This document shows, piece by piece, positions 34,018 to 41,135 of a stretch of 46,388 nucleotides of DNA. The notes below the pieces were generated by a model. The model saw nothing but the letters and a program-made list of their open reading frames with translations, had not been told where the DNA came from and did no database searches. Numbering within the stretch: position 1 is the first letter of the stretch; the number at the start of each line of letters is the position of its first letter. Both the position numbers and the translations under genes were made by a program. This DNA comes from Corynebacterium phocae (lineage in GTDB: Bacteria; Actinomycetota; Actinomycetes; Mycobacteriales; Mycobacteriaceae), in NCBI RefSeq assembly GCF_008693075.1, contig NZ_VXKJ01000003.1:1-46388 (forward strand). Reading direction: 5' to 3'.

Positions 34018-34149
34018 CGCAGCACCGCCTGGGAGGCCGGACTGCCTGCGCCGCAGCACCGCTAGAGCCGCAGCACCGCCCGGGAGAGGCCGGACTGCCT
34101 GGGAGTCCGGGCTGCCCGCGCCGCAGCACCGCTAGATCCGCAGCACCGC
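34018..34149. repeat. Cluster of five CGCAGCACCGC repeats
   Basis: CGCAGCACCGC occurs exactly at 34018-34028, 34052-34062, 34069-34079, 34122-34132 and 34139-34149. Two pairs are 17 bases apart and lie 70 bases apart, so a larger unit including GCCGGACTGCCTG was itself duplicated. The cluster sits between tRNA-Arg and the end of sucE, with no gene of its own. It may be a transcript-end structure or a chance expansion of GC-rich repeats. Confidence 0.75.
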
Positions 34150-34157
34150 CTGGGCGT

Positions 34158-35777
34158 CTAAGTCATAAACAGCGCGAAGCAGAGTATCTGCGCGAAGACA
34201 ATCTTCATCACCATGGACATGGGGTAGACCGTGGTGTAACCAATCGACGGCAGTTCGTTATCCGTGTGGTCTTCCACGTAGGCAAAGAGTCCGGGCTGGT
34301 TCTGCAGGCCGGCTAGGAGCCCCACAGTCTCACCGTAGGTGAATCCGAATACCTTGTAACCAAGCAGTATGGTGGAGACGGACAGCGCGAAGACCGTGGT
34401 CAAAGAGGCGGCGATGATTTTCAGGCTGTTCGGGTCTGACAGGGCCTCGCCAAAGCCGGCACCAGCGGTGGTACCAATCCCGGCCAGGAAGATGGCAATA
34501 CCAAACTGCCTGATGGTGTGGTTGGCGCCGTAGGGCATCTGCCACACAATCGGGCCTGTGCGCCCCAGGAATCCCAAAACCACGCCGGCTAGCAGCGGGC
34601 CACCGCCAAAACCGAGCTTGATGGTGGCGTCACCGTAGAGAGGGACCTCAATCATGCCAATGAGCGTGCCAATCACTAGACCTAGAGCCAGGGGGATCAG
34701 GTTGACATCAGAGATTCGGCGGTAGGAGTCGCCAAAGATTTCCGTTGCGCGCTGGATGTTGCCGCGAGTGGTGACCACGCGCACGCGGTCGCCCAGGCGC
34801 AGAATGGTGTCCGGCTTGGCCACAAAGTCTTTATCGCCACGGCGTACCTGGGCCACGAGCGCCCCTTCCATCTGCGGGCGCAGATCGCGCAAGGGTTTGC
34901 CCACCATGTTGGGTGAAGAGACTACTACCCGGCGGTAATCCAGCTTGCCGTCGCGCGTGGGAAGGCCTTCGAGCATACCGCCCACTAGGGACTCGACTTT
35001 TTCCAGTTCGCTTTCCTTGCCCACAATGGTCACTACGTCGCCAACCTCAACCGTGCGGTCGCTTTCTGCAACGGCTAGCTTTTCCTTGTCTTCTATGCGG
35101 GAGACAATGATGTCCAGGTTGAACGCTTCTGGCCACTGGTTGACTGCGGGCAGCCCGGCTTTTTCAACCTGAAAGCGGCGGACCAGCAGTGGGGTGGAGG
35201 CCACGCCGGCCTCACGCTCTTCCTTCTTGTGGTCAATCTTGAAAATCTTGGAAAATACCGCCACGTTGAGGATGACTATCAGCACGCCGAAGGGGTAGGA
35301 CAGGGAGTAGGCCACCACGGGAAGCGCCAGGGACTCCTTGTCGTCCGGTCCCACGTAGGTAGGCAAGGCGTCCACGATGGAGGCCATGGCGGCGGTATTC
35401 GTTCCGGAGCCGGCAAACATGCCGGCACCGGAGGCACTATCAATGCCCAGGAACTTGGTGGCCGCGAAGGCCATGCCCACCATAATGATGATGGTGAACA
35501 GCCCTAGCCCGTTGAGCTTGGGGCCAATAGTCTTCATGGAGGCGAAGAAGGTGGGGCCGGCTTCCAGTCCGATGGTGTAGACAAAGAGCGCCAGGCCCAG
35601 GATATAAAGCAGCGGGGGAAGGGAGATTGCTGGTTCTAAGGCGGAAAAACCTAGACCCACAAAGAGGACGGCTGCCACGCCCAGGCGAAAGCCGCCAATG
35701 CTGATTTGGCCTAGTAAGAGGCCCACCACCATGATGACGGCTAGCGCCAGTAATTGATTTTCCACTAGTAGTTGCAT
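34158..35777 (-). CDS. sucE: Succinate exporter SucE-like, AAE (AspT/YidE) family
   Basis: A membrane antiporter-type exporter; C. glutamicum SucE exports succinate. 539 residues from ATG 35777 (MQLLVENQLLALAVIM), matching the SucE length; starts at 35786 or further upstream are possible. There are two homologous membrane halves, each with a GLEAGP-like or GTTAGAGFG segment (FVYTIGLEAGPTFFASMKT at about 80 and LAGIGTTAGAGFGEALSDP at about 445). Between them (about 205-385) lie two RCK_C/TrkA_C-type domains, including FNLDIIVSRIEDKEKLAV and YRRVVVSSPNMVGKPLRDL. A palindromic site lies 46 bases upstream of the start. Whether it exports succinate here is inferred. Confidence 0.87.
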   Translation of the reverse strand: MQLLVENQLLALAVIMVVGLLLGQISIGGFRLGVAAVLFVGLGFSALEPAISLPPLLYILGLALFVYTIGLEAGPTFFASMKTIGPKLNGLGLFTIIIMVGMAFAATKFLGIDSASGAGMFAGSGTNTAAMASIVDALPTYVGPDDKESLALPVVAYSLSYPFGVLIVILNVAVFSKIFKIDHKKEEREAGVASTPLLVRRFQVEKAGLPAVNQWPEAFNLDIIVSRIEDKEKLAVAESDRTVEVGDVVTIVGKESELEKVESLVGGMLEGLPTRDGKLDYRRVVVSSPNMVGKPLRDLRPQMEGALVAQVRRGDKDFVAKPDTILRLGDRVRVVTTRGNIQRATEIFGDSYRRISDVNLIPLALGLVIGTLIGMIEVPLYGDATIKLGFGGGPLLAGVVLGFLGRTGPIVWQMPYGANHTIRQFGIAIFLAGIGTTAGAGFGEALSDPNSLKIIAASLTTVFALSVSTILLGYKVFGFTYGETVGLLAGLQNQPGLFAYVEDHTDNELPSIGYTTVYPMSMVMKIVFAQILCFALFMT

Positions 35778-35822
35778 AGTTCTCATCGTGGCACGGCAAG
35801 TGGGTTTATTCAAGGCCACTAA

Positions 35823-35836
35823 TGTCCGATCGGACA
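35823..35836. promoter_or_regulatory. Perfect palindrome upstream of sucE
   Basis: TGTCCGATCGGACA is a perfect 14-base palindrome 46 bases upstream of the sucE start. A related half-site, TGTCCGAATTCGG, lies at 35878-35890 with the palindrome CCGAATTCGG. This pattern fits a dimeric repressor (for example TetR type). No regulator gene is adjacent. Confidence 0.5.
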
Positions 35837-35893
35837 GAAACAAAAGGGCCGGAAAGCCTACTTTTAGCACCAGTTATTGTCCGAATTCGGCGT

Positions 35894-35936
35894 CTGGATA
35901 CCCACGAAAGGAGAGGTTCCCGCTGACCGTATCCAG
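35894..35936. other. Wide inverted repeat beyond the sucE promoter
   Basis: CTGGATAC (35894-35901) and GTATCCAG (35929-35936) are exact complements with a 27-base spacer. The stretch 35871-36080 between sucE and the convergent end of tyrA holds no gene. Confidence 0.35.
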
Positions 35937-36080
35937 TCGTGGAGAAAGTTAGGTTCGCGGAGGGGGTAATTTTGGTGGTGGGAGGGCAATCCCCGAGTGT
36001 GACTAAGTGATCACTAAATATGGGTTTTTCTTAATTCTTGGAGGAGGTTGTTCACGCACACCCGGCAACCGGAGCGGGGC

Positions 36081-37097
36081 CTAAAATACCTCAATCCGCC
36101 CGCCCATGGACTCAGCCTGGCGGAGTTGGTCTACCCAGCCGTGGCCTCCCAGGCTGAGCCGGAGTACGGGCCGGGAGGAGATCTTCACCGGGCTCACTGA
36201 CTCGCGGCGGGCCCCCGTGCGGGCCTCTAGGCGGGTGCGGGCGGCAAAGCCGGCATCGGCAAGCTTGGCAATGGAAGGCTCAGGAGCGGCAAGGTTGTCC
36301 CGGGCGTGCTCAAGCACCCCCATAAATTCATCAATGGCCTTCACCACGGCGGCGGAGTTCGTCTCACACATCTGCCGCACTAACTCCGGGCGGGTGCCTG
36401 CTACGCGGGTGGCGTCTTTGAAAGAGCCGGCCGCCAAGGACTGGGAAAGAATACCGCCGCGGTCACCGGTTACCGCCAGGGCTTCCGCGATAACGTGGGG
36501 CAGGTGGGACACGCGCGCTACCGCCTCATCGTGCTTTTTCACCCGCACCGGCATGGCCTCAGCTTTTACCATGCTGATGAGCTTGACCACATCAGTAAAC
36601 AACTCCGTCCAGCAACGCTCAACGCGCTCAGATTCCGCCGCGTAATCATAGGTCACGGCCCAAGCCGCGCCCCGGAAAAGGCCGGTATGGGAGGCGTCCC
36701 AACCAGAATGGGCGGTACCTGCCATGGGGTGCCCGCCCACGTAGCGCGACTCCATGCCGTGAGCCAGCACGGCCTTGTACACGGGAGCCTTGACTGAGAC
36801 CACGTCCGTGATTCCGCAGGAAGGTGCGTGCGCGGCCACTTCATCAAGTACCTCAAACACGGCACTAAACGGCACCGCGATAACAATGAGCGCCTGCTCC
36901 CGCTCCGCCCGCTGAAGAACCTCCGGCAGATCATTGGACACGTCATAGCCCTGCTTTACCGCGCGCCGAGTTCCGGAGGTGGAACGGTTGTAGCCGAATA
37001 CAGGGTGTTTCAGGCCTGCGAGGTCGCGCAACAAAGAACCGCCGATGAGGCCAAGACCAATAATGCACACGGGACGGGAGACGTTAAAAGGATTCAC
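36081..37097 (-). CDS. tyrA: Prephenate dehydrogenase (or arogenate dehydrogenase)
   Basis: An oxidative decarboxylation step to tyrosine, with NAD(P). 338 residues from GTG 37097 (VNPFNVSRPVCII); an ATG at 37130 would crowd the divergent gene's start. The nucleotide-binding fingerprint GLGLIGGSLLRDLAG lies at about 12-26. The catalytic region HPMAGTAHSGWD (about 127) contains the conserved His. HDEAVARVSHLPHVIAEAL (about 187) is a further TyrA-family signature. The C terminus (HGWVDQLRQAESMGGRIEVF) is not an obvious ACT domain. Actinobacterial TyrA enzymes may prefer arogenate, and the substrate cannot be read from sequence. An ACAATTGT palindrome (37101-37108) lies in the divergent spacer. 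Confidence 0.88.
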   Translation of the reverse strand: MNPFNVSRPVCIIGLGLIGGSLLRDLAGLKHPVFGYNRSTSGTRRAVKQGYDVSNDLPEVLQRAEREQALIVIAVPFSAVFEVLDEVAAHAPSCGITDVVSVKAPVYKAVLAHGMESRYVGGHPMAGTAHSGWDASHTGLFRGAAWAVTYDYAAESERVERCWTELFTDVVKLISMVKAEAMPVRVKKHDEAVARVSHLPHVIAEALAVTGDRGGILSQSLAAGSFKDATRVAGTRPELVRQMCETNSAAVVKAIDEFMGVLEHARDNLAAPEPSIAKLADAGFAARTRLEARTGARRESVSPVKISSRPVLRLSLGGHGWVDQLRQAESMGGRIEVF

Positions 37098-37135
37098 ATG
37101 ACAATTGTGACACAACAAAGATAAACTCACGTGGT

Positions 37136-37621
37136 ATGAGCAATGATGGTGGAAACTCTTTCGCGGTAACCGTGTCCCAGAACGAGGGCATTTGGCAGGT
37201 TCGCCAGTTCGAAGACGGCTTTGAAAATATTTCCGTCTCTGTCCGTGCGGTCCGCGCCCTGCGCAGCGAAGGCGCGGCTTTTGCGCTGTTGTGCGTTGAG
37301 GATGAGTACTTTGTTATCGTCAGGCCCAAGCCCGGCGGTCAATACATGTTTATCTCTGATGCCACCTATGCCATTGACGATGACTATGCGGCGGACTGGC
37401 TCGACGAGACGGACCTGGACTTCCCGGAGGCAGAAGATGCCGATGACGCCGAGCCTTACGCAGACGGTGACTTCAACATCCTGGCAGACCTAGGCTTGAG
37501 CGAAGATCAGCTGGCTGCCCTCGTGGCTAATGAGGAAGACTACCCCACCGACATCTTGCTGCGTATTGCCGGTGAGCTGGGCTTTGGTGATGAGCTCGAA
37601 GACGCCATTGACCAAGACTGA
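37136..37621 (+). CDS. tRNA adenosine deaminase-associated protein
   Basis: 161 residues, strongly acidic. This is the actinobacterial family that sits just upstream of tadA. Recognisable parts are the N-terminal SFAVTVSQNEGIWQVRQFED and the acidic middle (DLDFPEAEDADDAEP). The C terminus includes DYPTDILLRIAGELGFGDEL. No catalytic residues are known for the family. The reading frame overlaps tadA by up to 32 bases, indicating translational coupling. It is divergent from tyrA, with a 38-base spacer. Confidence 0.82.
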   Translation: MSNDGGNSFAVTVSQNEGIWQVRQFEDGFENISVSVRAVRALRSEGAAFALLCVEDEYFVIVRPKPGGQYMFISDATYAIDDDYAADWLDETDLDFPEAEDADDAEPYADGDFNILADLGLSEDQLAALVANEEDYPTDILLRIAGELGFGDELEDAIDQD

Positions 37622-38078
37622 AGGGCTGCGCGTTGCGGAAGCACGTATGCGCCGCGCGCTGGAGGTAGCCGGCCACACGCCGGAAGGTGATGTGCCGGTG
37701 GGGGCAGTGATTTTCGATGCCGCCGGTCAGGAGCTGGCCACCGGAGTCAACCGCCGTGAGCAGCTGCAAGACCCCCTGGCGCATGCCGAGGTTGAGGCCA
37801 TCCGCGCCGCGGTGAAGGTCCACGGGGACTCCTGGCGTCTGAGCGGCTGCGAGTTGGTGGTCACGCTGGAGCCTTGCGCGATGTGCGCGGGGGCGGCGGT
37901 GGCGGCCCGCGTGGGCTCCATTGTGTTCGGCGCGTGGGAACCCAAGACGGGGGCGTGCGGCTCTTTGGTTGATGTCCCCCGAGCCCCCGGTGCCCTGCAC
38001 GTTCCGCAGGTGCGTGGGGGCGTATTGGCAGGAAGTTCTAAGCATATGTTGCAGACATTCTTCACGAAACTTAGGTAG
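37590..38078 (+). CDS. tadA: tRNA(adenine34) deaminase TadA
   Basis: Converts A34 to inosine in tRNA-Arg(ACG), whose gene is in this window. About 162 residues from ATG 37590; TTG 37608 (LTKTEGLRVAEARM) is an equally plausible start near the upstream stop, and both overlap the preceding gene. Zinc and catalytic motifs are HAEVEAI (His ligand and proton-shuttling Glu, about 67) and PCAMCAGA (two Cys ligands, about 97). Length is normal. The 3' end is followed after 10 bases by the CsbD-like gene. Confidence 0.92.
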   Translation: MSSKTPLTKTEGLRVAEARMRRALEVAGHTPEGDVPVGAVIFDAAGQELATGVNRREQLQDPLAHAEVEAIRAAVKVHGDSWRLSGCELVVTLEPCAMCAGAAVAARVGSIVFGAWEPKTGACGSLVDVPRAPGALHVPQVRGGVLAGSSKHMLQTFFTKLR

Positions 38079-38088
38079 GGTGGCTTCC

Positions 38089-38301
38089 ATGAGTGAAATT
38101 AAAAACAAAGGCGAAGAGCTTCTAGGCTCCGCAAAGGAAACCGCAGGCGACGTAACTGGTAACAAGTCCTTGGAGAACGAAGGCAAAGCTGATCAGGCTA
38201 CTGCCAAGATCAAGGACGCTGCTAATGACGTCAAGGAAAAGGCTGAAGAAGTTGTTGGAAACGTCATGGACGCTGTCAACGACAAGCTGAACAAGAACTA
38301 G
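38089..38301 (+). CDS. CsbD-like stress-response protein
   Basis: 70 residues, highly charged and helical, with the CsbD family pattern (KNKGEELLGSAKETAGDVTG, then GNKSLENEGKADQATAKIKD). CsbD proteins are induced by general stress in Bacillus and appear widely; the function is not known. The start is ATG 38089, about 10 bases after the tadA stop. Similar genes occupy this position in relatives such as C. glutamicum. Confidence 0.85.
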   Translation: MSEIKNKGEELLGSAKETAGDVTGNKSLENEGKADQATAKIKDAANDVKEKAEEVVGNVMDAVNDKLNKN

Positions 38302-38343
38302 CTGATTTTGTGCCGGCGCTAGCGCTGGCCTAAGCTATTACGC

Positions 38344-38431
38344 GGTGGCGTGTCCGAGCGGCCGAAGGTGCTCGCCTCGAAAGCGAGTGTTGGGTAACCC
38401 CCAACCGCGGGTTCAAATCCCGCCGCCACCG
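38344..38431 (+). tRNA. tRNA-Ser(CGA)
   Basis: Acceptor GGTGGCG (38344-38350) pairs with CGCCACC (38424-38430), discriminator G. The anticodon stem CTCGC/GCGAG encloses CT-CGA-AA, reading UCG. A long variable arm is present (TGTTGGGTAACCCCCAACC). CCA is not encoded. This is the third serine tRNA in about 20 kb. Confidence 0.96.
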
Positions 38432-38438
38432 CCAAGTC

Positions 38439-38475
38439 AAGGTCCTACCCTGGGAATCCAGGGTGGGACCTTTTC
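38439..38475 (+). terminator. Terminator after tRNA-Ser(CGA)
   Basis: AAGGTCCTACCCTGG pairs with CCAGGGTGGGACCTT around GAAT; one mismatch position is present. TTTTCGCTTC follows. Confidence 0.82.
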
Positions 38476-38570
38476 GCTTCGCTACCCGTTCGCGCCGCCG
38501 GCAGTCACCGCTCGGGTACAGGCCCCTGACCCTTCCGCGCCGCCCCCGCTCTTTCCAGAGTTGGGCAAGA

Positions 38571-38608
38571 AAAATTCCCCAAAAGCAGAAGGTGCTTTCG
38601 GGGAATTA
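38571..38608 (-). terminator. Terminator of the LRR surface gene
   Basis: On the minus strand AATTCCCCGAAAGC pairs with GCTTTTGGGGAATT around ACCTTCT, followed by TTTCTTG. It is about 85 bases past the stop of the LRR gene, with the 17-base repeats in between. Confidence 0.78.
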
Positions 38609-38640
38609 TCGCTATCTAAGCTCCGGTTATAGCTAGGTGC

Positions 38641-38708
38641 TTAGCGGAACTGAGCCTTTAGCGGAACTGAGCCCCTAGCGGAGCTGAGCCCTTAGCGGAA
38701 CTGAGCCA
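38641..38708 (-). repeat. Four tandem 17-base repeats copying the LRR gene stop region
   Basis: Plus-strand units start at 38641, 38658, 38675 and 38692, each 17 bases long: TTAGCGGAACTGAGCCT, TTAGCGGAACTGAGCCC, CTAGCGGAGCTGAGCCC and TTAGCGGAACTGAGCCA. The last unit contains the true stop of the LRR protein (minus strand GCTCAGTTCCGCTAA, encoding AQFR and stop). Each copy retains a stop codon (TAA or TAG). The period is not a multiple of three, so the copies are outside the reading frame. Confidence 0.9.
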
Positions 38709-40755
38709 GGAAGTGCATAATTTGGGCCTGGATGGAGTTGAAGTTGAGGAAGACGTGGCCGGCAAGGCCCAGCAATCCAAGAACACCGGCTACGATTCCG
38801 ACGATGGCCCCAGTGCCTAGTCCACCGGTTTGGCCAGGCTTTGGTGTCTCGGATGGCTCGCTGGGCGCGGGCACCTCTGGCTTGCTTTCTACGGCTACGG
38901 TCACGGCCGCGGTGGCCTTGGAACCACGCTCGTTGGTGGCCACGGCGCGGAACTTGGCACCGTTATCCGCCTTTTCCACGGTCTTGGTGAAGGTGGTACC
39001 GGAAGCGCCTTCTACGGCTACCCAGTTGCCGTCAACTTCCTTCTCCCAGGTAACTGCGGGCTCCGGCGTGCCGGTGACGGTTACCGAAAGCTTCAGTTCC
39101 TCGCCTTCCATGATGGATACGGCTCCGGAAATGGGGCTGATATCAGGGCGGACAGTTGCCGCCGGGCGCTCGGTATTCTCGCGGACGGGGAGCTTGCCAT
39201 CTTTAACCCCGCTCAGGTATTTCTTCAGGTCCTCGCTGAGGCCGGAGACGTCTTCAACCAGGTTGTTTTCCGCGTGAATTTTTTCCAGCCGAACGATTGC
39301 GAGGCCGTTTGGCTTCGCGGCAATCGTTTCCAACGGGCTGAGATCGGAGATGTAGTTATCGCGTACGTCCAGGGTTTCCAGGCCACGGATTGCCAGCTGC
39401 TCTACGCTATCTAGCTGGTTGTTCCGCAGATCAATCTTCTTGAGGTAAGTGTATTTGCTCAGGATATCGGCTTCGCGGATCCGGTTATTGGCGGCCTGTA
39501 CCTCGTTCAAATCATAGTCATCATTGGGTGACTCATTAGGATCTGGTAGGCCGGTGAGGCTATCCAGGTCATTGTCGTTGACCTCCAAGGAGGTCAGTGC
39601 CTTGAGGGAGAAGAGGTGCTCGATAGTCTCCAGCTGGGCGTTGTTGGCCCGCAGCGTCTGCAGCTTGGGCTGGTAGCCCAGGCCGCTGAGCGTCTTCAGA
39701 GGGTTGCTGGAGACGTCTAGCTCGATGAGGTTTTCTAGCTGCTGGAGTGGAGATAGATCGCTAATCTCCTGCTGGCTGATGTTCAGGCGCGCCAGGCGCG
39801 GCGCGAAGGCCAGGGCGGAGATATCTTTTACTTTTCCATTGCCGTTTTTGCCCTCCCCAATGCAGAACAACCGGGTGAGCTTGTGCATGTCTTTGTTGGT
39901 CAGGGGCTCTTTGGAGTCCTCGAGGTCAAGCTCCCAGCGCACGCACTCTTCCAGGCGGGGGTCAATGCTGATGGGCTTTTCCAGGAGGCTGGGGTCTTCT
40001 TCGTAGTAGGAGTTAGGGCGCAGGGAGCCGTAGCGTTCGGGGAAGAGCTTCCAGAGGATTGGCTCTGGATTATCAGTTTCTGAATCTGCAATCTTGGCGG
40101 TCAGGACGATGGGCTCGCGGGATTCGCCTTCGTAGAATCCCACCAGCTTATCTGCGAAAGCGGTGTTTACGGGCTTGAAGGAGGTTACACGGAGGTAGCC
40201 GTCCACAATTTCGGCCTTCAAGTCGGTGAGGTCCAGCAGCGGTCCGCGCTCATTAACCGCGACGCCGGGCTTCTTCAAGGTTCCCACTGAATTGCCGTCA
40301 ACTACAAGCTTTTTGTTAACAAAGTCGATGGTGGGGTTGGACAGGGTGACGTTGAGGATCCCGCCGTGGTGAACCCAGTTGACGGAGCCGTCTAGCTTTA
40401 GTTCCGTGAGGTTGTCCAGGTCAATCTCTTGGTTTTTCTGCACTGGCCACAGTAGGTAGTGGTTATGTGGGTCTAGCTCAACTCCACCGGTGCGGGTTTC
40501 CTGGTGCTCGCCCACGTAGAGGCGGAAGGAGTGCACCCAGTCCATGTTGGCGGTGCCCTTTTCTAGGGTGACCTTCTTATCAGCAATGGTCTCAGCGCCT
40601 TCGACTTTCACGCCGGTGCCGGTGGCAGCTGCGGTGTTTCCGGCGGCTGGTGCCGGGGAATCCTCAGCGGCAAACGCTGGGGTGGTTCCCACTGTGGTGA
40701 AGGTTAGCGCCGTGGCGGTTAGACCAGCCAAAAGACGGCGGGTGAATATGGTCAT
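38692..40755 (-). CDS. Secreted leucine-rich-repeat surface protein with Ig-like domain
   Basis: 687 residues. A signal peptide (about 1-30, TALTFTTVGTTPAFAAEDS) leads to an N-terminal HtaA-like/beta-rich domain (about 45-215: VHSFRLYVGEHQETRTGGVE with FVNKKLVVDGNS, as in corynebacterial HtaA domains). Leucine-rich repeats cover about 295-505 (for example LIELDVSSNPLKTLSGLGYQ and LKKIDLRNNQLDSVEQLAIR). An Ig-like domain spans about 550-625 (GAVSIMEGEELKLSVTVTG). A Pro/Ser linker, one membrane helix (about 645-665) and the tail ending IMHFLAQFR follow; no LPXTG. An internalin-like binding role is possible but inferred. Its terminator and the repeated stop region lie downstream. It is divergent from mmpL. 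Confidence 0.85.
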   Translation of the reverse strand: MTIFTRRLLAGLTATALTFTTVGTTPAFAAEDSPAPAAGNTAAATGTGVKVEGAETIADKKVTLEKGTANMDWVHSFRLYVGEHQETRTGGVELDPHNHYLLWPVQKNQEIDLDNLTELKLDGSVNWVHHGGILNVTLSNPTIDFVNKKLVVDGNSVGTLKKPGVAVNERGPLLDLTDLKAEIVDGYLRVTSFKPVNTAFADKLVGFYEGESREPIVLTAKIADSETDNPEPILWKLFPERYGSLRPNSYYEEDPSLLEKPISIDPRLEECVRWELDLEDSKEPLTNKDMHKLTRLFCIGEGKNGNGKVKDISALAFAPRLARLNISQQEISDLSPLQQLENLIELDVSSNPLKTLSGLGYQPKLQTLRANNAQLETIEHLFSLKALTSLEVNDNDLDSLTGLPDPNESPNDDYDLNEVQAANNRIREADILSKYTYLKKIDLRNNQLDSVEQLAIRGLETLDVRDNYISDLSPLETIAAKPNGLAIVRLEKIHAENNLVEDVSGLSEDLKKYLSGVKDGKLPVRENTERPAATVRPDISPISGAVSIMEGEELKLSVTVTGTPEPAVTWEKEVDGNWVAVEGASGTTFTKTVEKADNGAKFRAVATNERGSKATAAVTVAVESKPEVPAPSEPSETPKPGQTGGLGTGAIVGIVAGVLGLLGLAGHVFLNFNSIQAQIMHFLAQFR

Positions 40756-41135
40756 AGAGATTCCTTTCTAGGACGAATTGAAAATCTGGAGAACAAATCC
40801 GGCCGGGATTGCTGCCAAAAGACTTGGAACAAGCATCATGTTAGCCAAGCCAAACCTTAGTGGACAACTTCCCGCTATCATCCCTTAACAAGGCCGTTTT
40901 TAAACAGGTAAAGCGTCGGGAAGCGGGGGCCTGCAAACCCGGATATCCCCCGTTGGGCTTCAGCGTGGACTGGCAGCGGGCATTCTTGACGGCCGGCGCC
41001 CGCAACGGTGCAGATAGTTCCCAGTGCCCGCCAAGAAATCCGCCAGTGGGCCGCTTCAGGAGCCCGGTTGAACGGGTGTAGTGGCTCGCCTGGGATAGAC
41101 TGTGGGGCGTTAACACCGCTTGATGGAGGAACCCC
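40756..41135. other. Divergent promoter region between the LRR gene and mmpL
   Basis: A 380-base spacer. A 73-codon plus-strand frame from GTG 40860 (MDNFPLSSLNKAVFKQVKRR) has no RBS or known domain, and I do not accept it as a gene. The mmpL RBS TGGAGGAA is at 41122-41129. No clear palindrome is seen. Confidence 0.4.

Noticed and set aside
34018..34149. REP-type or insertion-sequence end
   Set aside because: The repeats are direct, not inverted, and no transposase gene is near.
40860..41081. A 73-codon plus-strand frame before mmpL
   Set aside because: No RBS for its GTG, no known domain, and it lies in a divergent promoter region.
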